Below are positions 1 to 7,608 of a DNA stretch of 38,643 bases, piece by piece. The notes beneath the pieces were generated by a model. The model was not told the origin of the DNA, did no database searches, and saw only the letters and a list, made by a program, of their open reading frames with translations. The position numbers and the translations under genes are program-made. This DNA comes from DASUFP01 sp036274495 (lineage in GTDB: Bacteria > Bacteroidota > Bacteroidia > AKYH767-A > OLB10), in contig DASUFP010000097.1 in NCBI GenBank assembly GCA_036274495.1, positions 1 through 38,643 of the forward strand. The letters are read 5' to 3'. How positions within the stretch are numbered: position 1 is the first letter of the stretch; every line of letters begins with the position of its first letter.

Positions 1-363
1 ATTATGATTCAGCCCTGGGAAAAAGGGATGCTCGTACCAATTGAAAAGGCGATTATGGCAGCAAATCTCGGTTTCAATCCTCAAAACGACGGAACCGTTA
101 TCCGCATTACTGTTCCTCCCTTAACGGAGGAACGCCGTAAGGACCTTGTGAAAAAAACCAAAGCGGAGGGTGAGCACGCAAAAGTTACTATCCGTAACCT
201 GAGAAGAGATGCGAATGAGCATGTTAAAAAGGAGGGCAAAAGCGGTGTGCCGGAAGATATGATTAAGGACACCGAACAGCGTATACAAACAACAACCGAC
301 GGTTTTATTGCCAAAGTTGATAAACACCTCGATATTAAAGAAAAGGAAATTATGACGGTTTAA
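1..363 (+). CDS. frr: Ribosome recycling factor, C-terminal part (5' end outside window)
   Basis: The open frame runs in from the window edge and encodes the last 120 residues of ribosome recycling factor, which is usually about 185 residues. The factor acts with EF-G in the cytoplasm to split the post-termination ribosome and free it from mRNA. Visible family blocks are 'IQPWEKGMLVPIEKAI', 'IRITVPPLTEERRKDLVK', 'AKVTIRNLRRDANE' and a C-terminal helix ending 'DIKEKEIMTV'. The conserved arginines of the 'IRNLRRDA' helix are present. A strong hairpin terminator follows 20 bases after the stop. The ATG at position 4 is internal to the protein and is not the true start. Confidence 0.95.
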   Translation: MMIQPWEKGMLVPIEKAIMAANLGFNPQNDGTVIRITVPPLTEERRKDLVKKTKAEGEHAKVTIRNLRRDANEHVKKEGKSGVPEDMIKDTEQRIQTTTDGFIAKVDKHLDIKEKEIMTV

Positions 364-383
364 TGCAGACCGGATGAATGACC

Positions 384-406
384 TACCCGCTCTGGCGGGT
401 TTTTTT
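384..406 (+). terminator. Rho-independent terminator after frr
   Basis: ACCCGC, a TCTG loop, GCGGGT and then a run of seven T. The stem is six perfect base pairs. It lies just after the frr stop codon and probably ends that transcript. Confidence 0.85.
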
Positions 407-513
407 ATGCATGGTCGCCCTTGCCTTACAATTATAAATATCTAAAAATCAATCAATTAAATAATTTTAAGTAAAAAAAATTTTGGTCGCTTTGCGACGG
501 AGCTTTGTGTTTG

Positions 514-544
514 TCGGGGTGAGAGGATTAGCTCCGCTGATCCT
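514..544 (-). pseudogene. tRNA-Pro 3'-end remnant, copy 1
   Basis: Positions 514-529 match the acceptor 3' strand and the T-arm 3' side of the intact tRNA at 847-920. The match stops inside the T loop. From there the sequence folds as a hairpin (524-532 with 536-544, loop TCC). The rest of the tRNA is absent. Confidence 0.7.
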
Positions 545-640
545 GAAGGGGGGGGATTCAATCACTTCAGCTCCCGCCTGTCGGTGCAGGGGCTTTTTCC
601 TGTCTTCCTTTACAAGGCTGGCGCCTTGCCGTCATACAAG

Positions 641-670
641 AAAAAAGCCCCGGTCGCTTTGCGACGGAGC
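641..670 (-). terminator. Terminator copy in the tRNA-Pro repeat
   Basis: On the minus strand GCTCC-GTCGC-AAA-GCGAC-CGGGGC is followed by six T. It is a copy of the hairpin behind the intact tRNA-Pro. The matching sequence of the leftmost unit (485-503) keeps the GTCGC/GCGAC core but has lost the outer stem. Confidence 0.6.
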
Positions 671-680
671 TTTGTGTTTG

Positions 681-711
681 TCGGGGTGAGAGGATTAACT
701 CCGTTGATCCT
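681..711 (-). pseudogene. tRNA-Pro 3'-end remnant, copy 2
   Basis: Positions 681-696 match the tRNA-Pro acceptor and T-arm 3' strand, and the match ends in the T loop. The adjoining hairpin pairs 691-699 with 703-711. Relative to copy 1 one base pair has changed on both sides (A698:T704 here, G531:C537 in copy 1). Confidence 0.7.
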
Positions 712-805
712 GATGGGGGGGATTCAATCACTTCAGCTCCCGCCTGTCGGCGCAGGGACTTTTTCCTGTCTTCCTTTACAAGGCTGGAGCCTTGCCGTCA
801 GACAA

Positions 806-836
806 GAAAAAAGCCCCGGTCGCTTTGCGACGGAGC
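806..836 (-). terminator. Terminator of tRNA-Pro
   Basis: On the minus strand a GC-rich hairpin (GCTCC-GTCGC-AAA-GCGAC-CGGGGC, one bulged C) followed by six T lies directly after the tRNA 3' end. Confidence 0.75.
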
Positions 837-846
837 CTTGTGTTTG

Positions 847-920
847 TCGGGGTGAGAGGATTCGAACCTCCGGCCTCCACGTCCCGAACGTGGCGCGCTA
901 CCAGGCTGCGCTACACCCCG
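847..920 (-). tRNA. tRNA-Pro (anticodon CGG)
   Basis: Read on the minus strand this folds as a full cloverleaf of 74 bases. The acceptor stem CGGGGTG/CACCCCG has seven pairs, the D arm is GCGC/GCGC, the anticodon stem is CCACG/CGTGG with loop TTCGGGA, and the T arm is GGAGG-TTCGAAT-CCTCT. The anticodon CGG reads CCG (proline). The discriminator base is A and CCA is not encoded. A perfect -7 box lies about ten bases upstream, and a terminator follows. Two decayed copies of its 3' end lie downstream. Confidence 0.95.
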
Positions 921-929
921 AATTTCAGG

Positions 930-937
930 CAAAAATA
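930..937 (-). promoter_or_regulatory. -7 promoter box for tRNA-Pro
   Basis: On the minus strand this reads TATTTTTG, a perfect match to TAnnTTTG, placed so that transcription would start almost at the first base of the tRNA. Confidence 0.5.
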
Positions 938-1092
938 AACAATAGGCCCCGACCGCTCAAGTCCTGCAGAAGTGTTGTTTCCTAAATCTAAAAATAATAC
1001 AGAGTTCATACAATCAGTGAGTTTGAGCTGGTTCCATATAGCTGATTTTTCATAAATTTGAGATTCGAAAATAAAGTGTGCGGGAAGCGTGG

Positions 1093-1123
1093 TTGTTTAC
1101 GGTTCCTGTTTTCACTACATTTC
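1093..1123 (+). promoter_or_regulatory. Candidate Bacteroidota promoter for the DUF349 gene
   Basis: TTG at 1093-1095, 20 bases, then TACATTTC at 1116-1123, seven of eight matches to TAnnTTTG. Transcription would begin near 1130, after the upstream in-frame start at 1058 and before the ATG at 1160. This supports the later start. Confidence 0.4.
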
Positions 1124-1159
1124 TATTTCGGTTCGTTAAAAGTAAATTGCAGTATTCAA

Positions 1160-3154
1160 ATGAAAGAAGAAAACAAGGAGCAGGAAGCAGCTGATTCCGT
1201 GAATGGAGCTCCGGAAATTAATGACATGGATAACGGGAGTAATCCCGTTTCAAATGAACATTCGAATGGTTCATCTGCGGGTGCAGAAAAATCAAACGAG
1301 ACAGATTCGGAAAAGGATTTTGTTGATCAGCAGAAAGAAAATTCAGAACCTGTTGTGTCCGGCGAAATGCAATCAACCGAAGAACAATTTCTCGAAGCGG
1401 TTCCCGAATCGAACGAAGATCATTCTTCTGACAACGAAGAAGAACACGATCCTGAAATAGATTTCAGTTCACTGAACAAGGAAGAACTGGTTGACATACT
1501 GACGAAACTTGTAGAGGAAAATGATGTTCAGTCGGTAAAAGCCAGGTTTAACGCTGCAAAAGATCTTGCCGCATCCCTTTTTTCTCAGGAACAGGAAGAT
1601 GCACTCAATAAATTTATTGAAGACGGAGGAATAAAGGATGATTTCAGTCCTGTACCCGACCCCTTGTTTGAACAATTTAATAAAGCAATAAAATTATTCG
1701 GTCGTAAACGGGCCGAGTTTGCAGAGCAAATTGAAAAGCAACGGAGTGCTAATCTTGATGCAAAATCCGCCATTCTGAAAGAGTTAAAAGAACTTATACA
1801 GAACGAGGAAAACATGAAAAAAGCATTTGATGCTTTTCATGAGTTGCAGGCACGCTGGAGGGCAACCGGCCCGGTTCCTGCCGGTAATGTGCGGGATATT
1901 CAGATGACCTACAAATTTCTGGTCGATAAGTTTTACGATTATATCCGAATCAACAAGGAACTTCAGGATCTGGATCACAGGCATAATCTTGACTCTAAAA
2001 TCCAGTTGTGTGAACAGGCTGAGGAATTGCTTTTGGAGCCATCGCTCAATGCCGCATTAAAAAAACTGCATAACCTTCAGGACAAATGGCGTGAAGTGGG
2101 ACCGGTGCCCAGAGAACAGAAAGATGAAATCTGGGATCGGTTTAAGGGCGTTTGCGATAAAATATTCACAAAGCGAAAAGAATATCTTGCTGCAACTGCT
2201 GTAAAATTTGAGCAGAACCTTGTTGCAAAAGCCAAATTGTGTGAAGTGGCCGAAGCCGTAATTCCTGAAGAAAACTGGAAGCATAAGCAATGGCAGGAAG
2301 CATCGAAAGTGCTTGCTGATTTACAAACAGAATGGAAAAAGTCCGGTCCTGTTTCCAAAAAAGCAGGTGATGAAATATGGGCCCGTTTCCGTATTCCGTT
2401 TGATCGGTTTTTCAAACTTAAAAATGAATTTTATCATCAGCGCAAGCAGGAAATGGCAGCTAACCTGCAGCAGAAAACAGAATTGTGTATTCAGGCAGAA
2501 GCCTTGCAAAACAGCACCGATTGGAAAAGTACTACCGCTGAATTAATCCGGTTGCAGCAGGAATGGAAAAAAACCGGTCCTGTAAACGAACGGCAAAGTG
2601 AAAAAATCTGGAAACGGTTCCGTACGGCATGTGATTTATTTTTCCAAAATAAGTCGACCCATTTTTCCGATGTGGATAAACAGCAGGTTGAAAATCTTGA
2701 AAAGAAACGGAAACTCATTGAGGAGGTTGAAGCATTTGTTCCGGGAGGAAACAATGGTGCAGATATTGAACAATTAAAAGCCTTTCAACGTGCATGGTCT
2801 GAAACCGGTCTGGTTCCAATTGCACAAAAAGATGAAATTCAGAAAAGATACCGTGCCGCCATTGATGCACATTTCGATAAATTGAAATTGCCATACGAAG
2901 AAAAACAGCGATTTAGAAACAGCGGTAAACCGGAGCACCATCGTTCAGGCGACAGTGGTGGTAAAATAGATTACGAACGCAGGTCGTTGCTTAGTAAAGT
3001 GGCAGAATTGAAAAACGATGTTCAGGTTTGGGAAAACAACATTGGTTTTTTTGCCCGTTCAAAAAATGCCGAAGCATTAAAAAAGGAATTTGAAGAAAAG
3101 ATAAGTGTTGCACGTAAAGAAATTGAACGACTGGGTGCACTGCTTAAACAATAA
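1160..3154 (+). CDS. DUF349 repeat protein
   Basis: This encodes 664 residues from the ATG chosen here. A frame extension back to 1058 would add a cysteine-rich stretch with no family resemblance and would start upstream of the likely promoter. The first 110 residues are acidic and rich in Glu, Asn and Ser, so probably disordered. From about residue 215 to 595 there are five DUF349 repeats, recognisable by 'WRATGPVP', 'WREVGPVP', 'WKKSGPVS', 'WKKTGPVN' and 'WSETGLVP', each followed by a helix of the type 'DEIWxRFxxxCDxFF'. The C-terminus is a charged coiled-coil segment. There is no signal peptide or membrane segment, so it is cytoplasmic. The function of DUF349 proteins is not established. 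It is a single gene with its own terminator. Confidence 0.9.
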   Translation: MKEENKEQEAADSVNGAPEINDMDNGSNPVSNEHSNGSSAGAEKSNETDSEKDFVDQQKENSEPVVSGEMQSTEEQFLEAVPESNEDHSSDNEEEHDPEIDFSSLNKEELVDILTKLVEENDVQSVKARFNAAKDLAASLFSQEQEDALNKFIEDGGIKDDFSPVPDPLFEQFNKAIKLFGRKRAEFAEQIEKQRSANLDAKSAILKELKELIQNEENMKKAFDAFHELQARWRATGPVPAGNVRDIQMTYKFLVDKFYDYIRINKELQDLDHRHNLDSKIQLCEQAEELLLEPSLNAALKKLHNLQDKWREVGPVPREQKDEIWDRFKGVCDKIFTKRKEYLAATAVKFEQNLVAKAKLCEVAEAVIPEENWKHKQWQEASKVLADLQTEWKKSGPVSKKAGDEIWARFRIPFDRFFKLKNEFYHQRKQEMAANLQQKTELCIQAEALQNSTDWKSTTAELIRLQQEWKKTGPVNERQSEKIWKRFRTACDLFFQNKSTHFSDVDKQQVENLEKKRKLIEEVEAFVPGGNNGADIEQLKAFQRAWSETGLVPIAQKDEIQKRYRAAIDAHFDKLKLPYEEKQRFRNSGKPEHHRSGDSGGKIDYERRSLLSKVAELKNDVQVWENNIGFFARSKNAEALKKEFEEKISVARKEIERLGALLKQ

Positions 3155-3174
3155 TAAAGTTGACTTCTGAAATT

Positions 3175-3202
3175 AAAACCGGCTGATTGCCGGTTTTTTT
3201 TT
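3175..3202 (+). terminator. Terminator after the DUF349 gene
   Basis: AAAACCGGC, a TGATT loop and GCCGG followed by nine T, starting 20 bases after the stop codon. Confidence 0.85.
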
Positions 3203-3351
3203 GCTCCTGATATTACAGTTGATGAAGACAGAAAATAAGCCCGGGCGTGTATTGAAATTGTTTATTAAATTTGTCTTAATTAACTGATTATTAATATAAT
3301 ATACAGCAAACAAAGAATTAACAAATACTTAATATAAGAATAGGGGTAAAT

Positions 3352-3359
3352 TAATTTTG
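3352..3359 (+). promoter_or_regulatory. -7 promoter box for the porin-pstS pair
   Basis: TAATTTTG matches TAnnTTTG perfectly and lies 33 bases before the porin ATG. No clear TTTG -33 element is seen at the expected distance. Confidence 0.4.
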
Positions 3360-3391
3360 AAATAGTCTTTTTGCGCATCAAAATTAACATA

Positions 3392-4747
3392 ATGAAAAAA
3401 ACCCTAACTCTTACAGCAATCGCATTAATGTTCCTGTTTAACGCCAAGGCGCAGGAAAGCGAAGAAAACCCATTAGACACCCTGGCGCGTTCAGTAGCCG
3501 CCATGCGGGATGAATTAAATGTGAAAAACAGACTCAAAATATCGGGGTACATACAGCCGCAGTTTCAAATGGCGGATTCCGCAGGACAAGCTTCTTTTAA
3601 CGGCGGCAACTTTCCGAAAGGCGTTGACAATCGATTTATGGTACGCAGGGGAAGAGTAAAGTTTCAATATACATCGGCTCCGGGAGAAAAAGGGTGGGCT
3701 ACTTCGATGTATGTACTGCAGTTTGATGTAACCGAAAAAGGTTTGGCAATTAAAGATGCCTATGTAAAAATTACCGACCCATGGATTGGCTGGTTCAACC
3801 TTACTGCCGGAGTTTCAGATCGTCCCTTTGGTTTCGAAGTAGGTTACTCATCGTCTATGCGTGAATCTCCTGAGCGTGGCCGTATGTCGCAACTGCTTTT
3901 TCCAGGCGAACGTGAAGTAGGAGCCAAACTGACCATTCAGGGCCCGAAGTCTTCTAATTGGAACTGGCTGGCTCTTGATGCGGGTTTCTTTAATGGTAAC
4001 GGCATTGGCGGCGCAGGCATCGATGTAAGTGACTGGGATAACACCAAAGATTTCATCGGTCATTTGTATGCTACCAAAACCAATGAATCGCAAACGGTGA
4101 AATACAGCGGCGGTATTTCGTATTATAACGGAGGATTCCGAATTGATTCGGTGAATGTGTATAAAATGGGCGCCGATGGTTCAGGCGTTGGTGGTTTTAT
4201 TATAGACACGAAAGCAGAAGATAATGGTGCCGTTGCACTTGATTCGCGCACCCATTCAAAAAGAGTGTATTATGGTATTGACGGGCAGGTGAGTTTCGAC
4301 TGGCATGCGGGGATGACAACACTGCGCGGCGAATTCATCACAGGTGAACAACCGGGATCGGCAGTTACCTTCAAAAGCCCTAACAATAATTCACCATTCA
4401 ACGTCGATATCTATTCAAGGAAATTCAATGGAGCGTATTTCTACTTTATTCAGAATATCATGAGTTCGCCCTGGCAGTTTGTAGCCAAGTATGACTGGTT
4501 TGATCCGAATACTGATGTAAAAGGTGACGAAATAGGAAAAGCAGTTGATGCTAATACAAAGCAAACAAATTCGGTTGATATTAAATACAATACTATAGGA
4601 CTCGGTTTGGTGTACCGTTGGGATGCCAATGTGAAAATCACCGCCTATTACGATATGGTGAAAAACGAAACCAGCAACAATCTTTCGGGATACACAGCAG
4701 ATATACCTGACAATGTATTTACGTTACGTATGCAGGTTAAGTTCTGA
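3392..4747 (+). CDS. Phosphate-selective porin O/P-like outer-membrane protein
   Basis: This encodes 451 residues from the ATG that begins a clear signal peptide (MKKTLTLTAIALMFLFNAKA, cut before QE). The mature part looks like a 16-strand trimeric porin: it opens with 'LKISGYIQPQFQ' and a 'RFMVRRGRVKFQY' strand, typical of the OprO/OprP family, then alternating amphipathic strands, and ends in a strand with C-terminal Phe ('FTLRMQVKF'), as outer-membrane barrels do. It would let phosphate or similar anions cross the outer membrane. The next gene, 45 bases on and with no terminator between, encodes PstS, so the two probably share a transcript. The family also includes porins with other substrates, so the substrate rests mainly on the neighbour. 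Confidence 0.85.
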   Translation: MKKTLTLTAIALMFLFNAKAQESEENPLDTLARSVAAMRDELNVKNRLKISGYIQPQFQMADSAGQASFNGGNFPKGVDNRFMVRRGRVKFQYTSAPGEKGWATSMYVLQFDVTEKGLAIKDAYVKITDPWIGWFNLTAGVSDRPFGFEVGYSSSMRESPERGRMSQLLFPGEREVGAKLTIQGPKSSNWNWLALDAGFFNGNGIGGAGIDVSDWDNTKDFIGHLYATKTNESQTVKYSGGISYYNGGFRIDSVNVYKMGADGSGVGGFIIDTKAEDNGAVALDSRTHSKRVYYGIDGQVSFDWHAGMTTLRGEFITGEQPGSAVTFKSPNNNSPFNVDIYSRKFNGAYFYFIQNIMSSPWQFVAKYDWFDPNTDVKGDEIGKAVDANTKQTNSVDIKYNTIGLGLVYRWDANVKITAYYDMVKNETSNNLSGYTADIPDNVFTLRMQVKF

Positions 4748-4792
4748 TTAATACGATTATTTAAAAGACATTAATTATTAAAAAACAGAAAT

Positions 4793-5611
4793 ATGAAAAA
4801 ATTAGTTTTGGCGTTGGCTGCAGTTACAATCTCAGTGAGTGCCTATTCACAAAAGTTAGTTGTTAAAGGCAGTGATACCGTATTGCCTTTGTCGCAAAAG
4901 TTTGCTGAAGTGTACATGAAAAAGAGCTCAGGTGCAAGTATCACGGTAATTGGCGGTGGTTCAGGTGTTGGTATTTCAGCTATGCTGGATAACACTACCG
5001 ATATTGCAATGGCATCACGCAAAATGAAGATGGATGAGAGGATGAAAATGCAGGAAGCGGGACGTGCGTTTAAAGAAGTGGTAATTGCATACGATGCACT
5101 TTCAGTTGTTGTGAACCCTAACAATAAGGTAGGTAAATTGACCCGCGAACAGCTTGAAGGAATTTATACAGGAAAAATTACCAACTGGAAAGAGCTGGGT
5201 GGTGAGGATATGAAAATTGTGGCTTATGCACGCGAAACATCATCCGGAACATATGAATTTTTCAAGGAGAGTGTACTTAAGCGTAAGAATTATTCATCTA
5301 CCTGCCTCAATATGCCTGCAACAGGTGCCGTTATACAGGCAGTAAGTCAAACCAAAGGAGCTATTGGTTATGTTGGACTGGCTTATGTTAACGACAAGGT
5401 AAAAGATGTGGCTGTCTCTTACGATGGGGGTAAAAACTATGTAACAGCCAGCAAGGAAAATGCGATGAATAAAACGTATCCTATTGTTCGTCCGTTATTC
5501 TACTACTACCCTACATCACGTGAAAAGGGTGTAAAGCCATTCCTGGATTTTATTCTTTCTTCAGAAGGACAGGAAATAGTTGATAAAATTGGATACCTTA
5601 AGCTTAAGTAA
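4793..5611 (+). CDS. pstS: Periplasmic phosphate-binding protein PstS
   Basis: This encodes 272 residues with an N-terminal signal peptide ending 'VSAYS-Q' and no lipobox, so a soluble periplasmic protein. The phosphate-binding signatures are present: 'VKGSDTVLPLSQKFAEVY' near the mature start, 'GGGSGVGISAM', and 'ARETSSGTYEFF' in the middle. In the PstSCAB system it hands phosphate to the inner-membrane ABC transporter. Here no pstC, pstA, pstB or phoU follows; a strong terminator comes directly after. It sits behind a porin of the phosphate-selective type, which suggests a two-step outer-membrane and periplasm uptake module induced by low phosphate. A recognisable Pho box was not found by eye. 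Confidence 0.9.
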   Translation: MKKLVLALAAVTISVSAYSQKLVVKGSDTVLPLSQKFAEVYMKKSSGASITVIGGGSGVGISAMLDNTTDIAMASRKMKMDERMKMQEAGRAFKEVVIAYDALSVVVNPNNKVGKLTREQLEGIYTGKITNWKELGGEDMKIVAYARETSSGTYEFFKESVLKRKNYSSTCLNMPATGAVIQAVSQTKGAIGYVGLAYVNDKVKDVAVSYDGGKNYVTASKENAMNKTYPIVRPLFYYYPTSREKGVKPFLDFILSSEGQEIVDKIGYLKLK

Positions 5612-5642
5612 TTAAGTAACTAGTCAGATAGTTTGGTGTCCG

Positions 5643-5669
5643 GGCAGCCTGTAAAGGCTGCCTTTTTTT
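5643..5669 (+). terminator. Terminator after pstS
   Basis: GGCAGCCT, a GTAA loop and AGGCTGCC followed by seven T. It lies between the converging pstS and aspS genes. Confidence 0.9.
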
Positions 5670-5682
5670 ATCCGAAAAGGAA

Positions 5683-7431
5683 TTAATTGGTTTTAACCTG
5701 TATGGCTAATTCCTTCAGCTGTACCTGACTTACTTTTGAGGGGGAGTCGATCATCACATCACGGCCCGAATTATTTTTAGGGAAAGCAATAAAGTCCCGG
5801 ATAGAATCGGTGCCCCCGAAGAGTGAACATAACCGGTCAAAACCAAAAGCGATTCCTCCGTGAGGGGGTGCGCCGAATTCAAAAGCATTCATTAAAAATC
5901 CAAATTGATTTTGTGCTTCCTCATCGCTGAATCCCAGCAGGGAGAACATTTTCTGCTGTACCATTTTATCATGAATCCGGATGCTTCCCCCTCCAACTTC
6001 AACTCCGTTAATCACCATATCGTAGGCATTTGCCCGAATAGTTCCGGGATCCGATTCCAGCTTCGAAAGATCTTCCGGCAGGGCTGACGTAAAGGGATGG
6101 TGCATTGCATGCCACCGCCCTGATTCGGTATCCTTTTCGAGCAAAGGAAAGTCAAGCACCCATAAACATTTATAGGATGCCGGGTTTCTCAATCCCATGC
6201 GATCGCCCATTTCGAGGCGCAGCTCCGACATGGCCTTGCGTGTTCTGCCCGGCTCACCGGCGAGCACCAAAATCAGATCACCGTTTTCGGATTGCAGCAG
6301 GCGGCTCCATTTGGTAAGTTCTTCCTCATTAAAAAACTTGTCAACTGAAGATTTTAACGTTCCGTCATCGTTATGCCGCATGTATATCAGTCCGCTCATT
6401 CCAATCTGAGGCCTCTTGACCCATTCGGTAAGTTCATCTAACTGTTTACGGGTATAGGAAGCGCCGTTTTTTACGCAAATGGCGAGTACCGAACCGGCCT
6501 CATCAAAAACCTTAAAGCCCTTACCTTTTGTTACTGCAGTTAAATCATGCAACTTCATTTCAAACCTTGTGTCAGGTTTGTCGTTGCCATAATAGGTCAT
6601 CGCATCCGCATAACTGATACGTTCCAGCTGCGGAATATCAATATTTTTTACCTTTTTAAAGAGGTAACGGACAAGTCCTTCAAATGTATTCAGGATGTCT
6701 TCGCGCTCAACAAAACTCATCTCGCAATCAATCTGAGTAAATTCAGGCTGGCGATCGGCTCTCAGGTCCTCGTCGCGGAAACATTTGACAATCTGAAAGT
6801 ATTTATCAACTCCCGAAACCATCAGCAGCTGTTTAAATGTTTGCGGTGACTGAGGCAGCGCATAAAACTCACCCGGATTCATACGGGAAGGAACAATAAA
6901 GTCTCTTGCGCCTTCGGGAGTGGATTTAATAAGAACAGGTGTTTCCACTTCAAGAAACCCCGACTGATCGAGGTATTTTCGGGTTTCCTGAGCCAGCCGG
7001 TGACGAAGCAACATATTGCTGAGGACAGGTGCTCTTCTTAAATCAAGATACCGGTACTTCATGCGCAAATCGTCTCCCCCGTCGGTATGCTCTTCAATTG
7101 TAAACGGAGGAGTTTGTGATGGGTTCAGCGTTTTCATGCCGGTTACCATTATTTCGATGTCACCGGTAGCCATTTTGGGATTCTTGTTTTCTCTCTCAAC
7201 CACCTTTCCTTCAACCTGTATCACATATTCACGTCCCACAGATCTTGCAGAAGAACAGAGTCCGCTGTCGGTTTCCATGTTAAAAAGCAACTGCGTAATT
7301 CCATAGCGGTCACGCAAATCAATAAAAGTCATCCCGCCAAGGTCCCTCGACCGCTGTACCCATCCGGCTAATGTTACATGCTTGCCTATGTTATTGATAT
7401 TCAGCTCTCCGCAATTGTGTGATCGATACAT
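5683..7431 (-). CDS. aspS: Aspartyl-tRNA synthetase
   Basis: This encodes 582 residues, the usual length for bacterial AspRS. It attaches aspartate to tRNA-Asp in the cytoplasm. The order is an N-terminal OB-fold anticodon-binding domain ('GWVQRSRDLGGMTFIDLRDR'), class II motif 1 ('FLEVETPVLIKSTPEGARDF'), motif 2 ('FQIVKCFRDEDLRADRQPEF'), the bacterial GAD insertion domain, and motif 3 ('GGIAFGFDRL') near the C-terminus. In the anticodon domain the residue before the GG is Leu, as in discriminating bacterial enzymes, whereas non-discriminating ones tend to have His there; this suggests it charges only tRNA-Asp. A perfect -7 box lies about 20 bases upstream of the ATG. No partner gene; monocistronic. 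Confidence 0.97.
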   Translation of the reverse strand: MYRSHNCGELNINNIGKHVTLAGWVQRSRDLGGMTFIDLRDRYGITQLLFNMETDSGLCSSARSVGREYVIQVEGKVVERENKNPKMATGDIEIMVTGMKTLNPSQTPPFTIEEHTDGGDDLRMKYRYLDLRRAPVLSNMLLRHRLAQETRKYLDQSGFLEVETPVLIKSTPEGARDFIVPSRMNPGEFYALPQSPQTFKQLLMVSGVDKYFQIVKCFRDEDLRADRQPEFTQIDCEMSFVEREDILNTFEGLVRYLFKKVKNIDIPQLERISYADAMTYYGNDKPDTRFEMKLHDLTAVTKGKGFKVFDEAGSVLAICVKNGASYTRKQLDELTEWVKRPQIGMSGLIYMRHNDDGTLKSSVDKFFNEEELTKWSRLLQSENGDLILVLAGEPGRTRKAMSELRLEMGDRMGLRNPASYKCLWVLDFPLLEKDTESGRWHAMHHPFTSALPEDLSKLESDPGTIRANAYDMVINGVEVGGGSIRIHDKMVQQKMFSLLGFSDEEAQNQFGFLMNAFEFGAPPHGGIAFGFDRLCSLFGGTDSIRDFIAFPKNNSGRDVMIDSPSKVSQVQLKELAIQVKTN

Positions 7432-7451
7432 AACAGATTAAAATTGAGTCC

Positions 7452-7459
7452 CAAAGTTA
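7452..7459 (-). promoter_or_regulatory. -7 promoter box for aspS
   Basis: On the minus strand TAACTTTG, a perfect TAnnTTTG match, 20 bases before the aspS start codon. No obvious -33 TTTG. Confidence 0.5.
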
Positions 7460-7558
7460 GCTAAAAGCCCTGTGTCCGCCACACCGTTTATCCCTGTCGA
7501 CAGCCATTTATCCCATCCGGCTGTTGTTGATCCCTTATCCTCCCCGTTTGCCCCAATT

Positions 7559-7591
7559 TTTGAATGACCGTGAATCAAGGCTATAGATTTG
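7559..7591 (+). promoter_or_regulatory. Bacteroidota-type promoter for the membrane protein at 7609
   Basis: TTTG at 7559-7562, 21 bases, then TAGATTTG at 7584-7591. Both elements match the consensus. Transcription would start near 7598, so the in-frame ATG at 7564 is upstream of the message and the ATG at 7609 is the likely start. Confidence 0.6.
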
Positions 7592-7608
7592 TATCAAAAT
7601 TCAACGTC

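Larger units (their letters stand above)
485..846 (-). repeat. Tandem repeat, periods 167 and 166 bp, made of tRNA-Pro 3' end plus terminator plus spacer
   Basis: The word GGTCGCTTTGCGACGGAGC recurs at 485, 652 and 818, and TCGGGGTGAGAGGATT recurs at 514, 681 and 847. Each unit, read on the minus strand, holds the last bases of tRNA-Pro, a terminator hairpin and a roughly 100-base spacer. The rightmost iteration runs into the intact tRNA-Pro. The two left units lack the rest of the tRNA. Open frames across this stretch are products of the repeat and not genes. The spacer also carries a CAAGGC...GCCTTG hairpin in both units. Confidence 0.85.

Noticed and set aside
485..846. CRISPR array
   Set aside because: Only three units with a 166-167 base period, containing tRNA and terminator sequence; there are no short regular spacers and no cas genes.
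483..985. Two open frames (68 and 133 codons) across the left repeat region
   Set aside because: They run over tRNA-Pro, its terminator and its decayed copies, and their protein sequences repeat with the DNA period. The end of the longer one is a translated antisense tRNA.
1058..1159. Upstream extension of the DUF349 gene
   Set aside because: The added 34 residues have no family support and begin before the likely promoter at 1093-1123.
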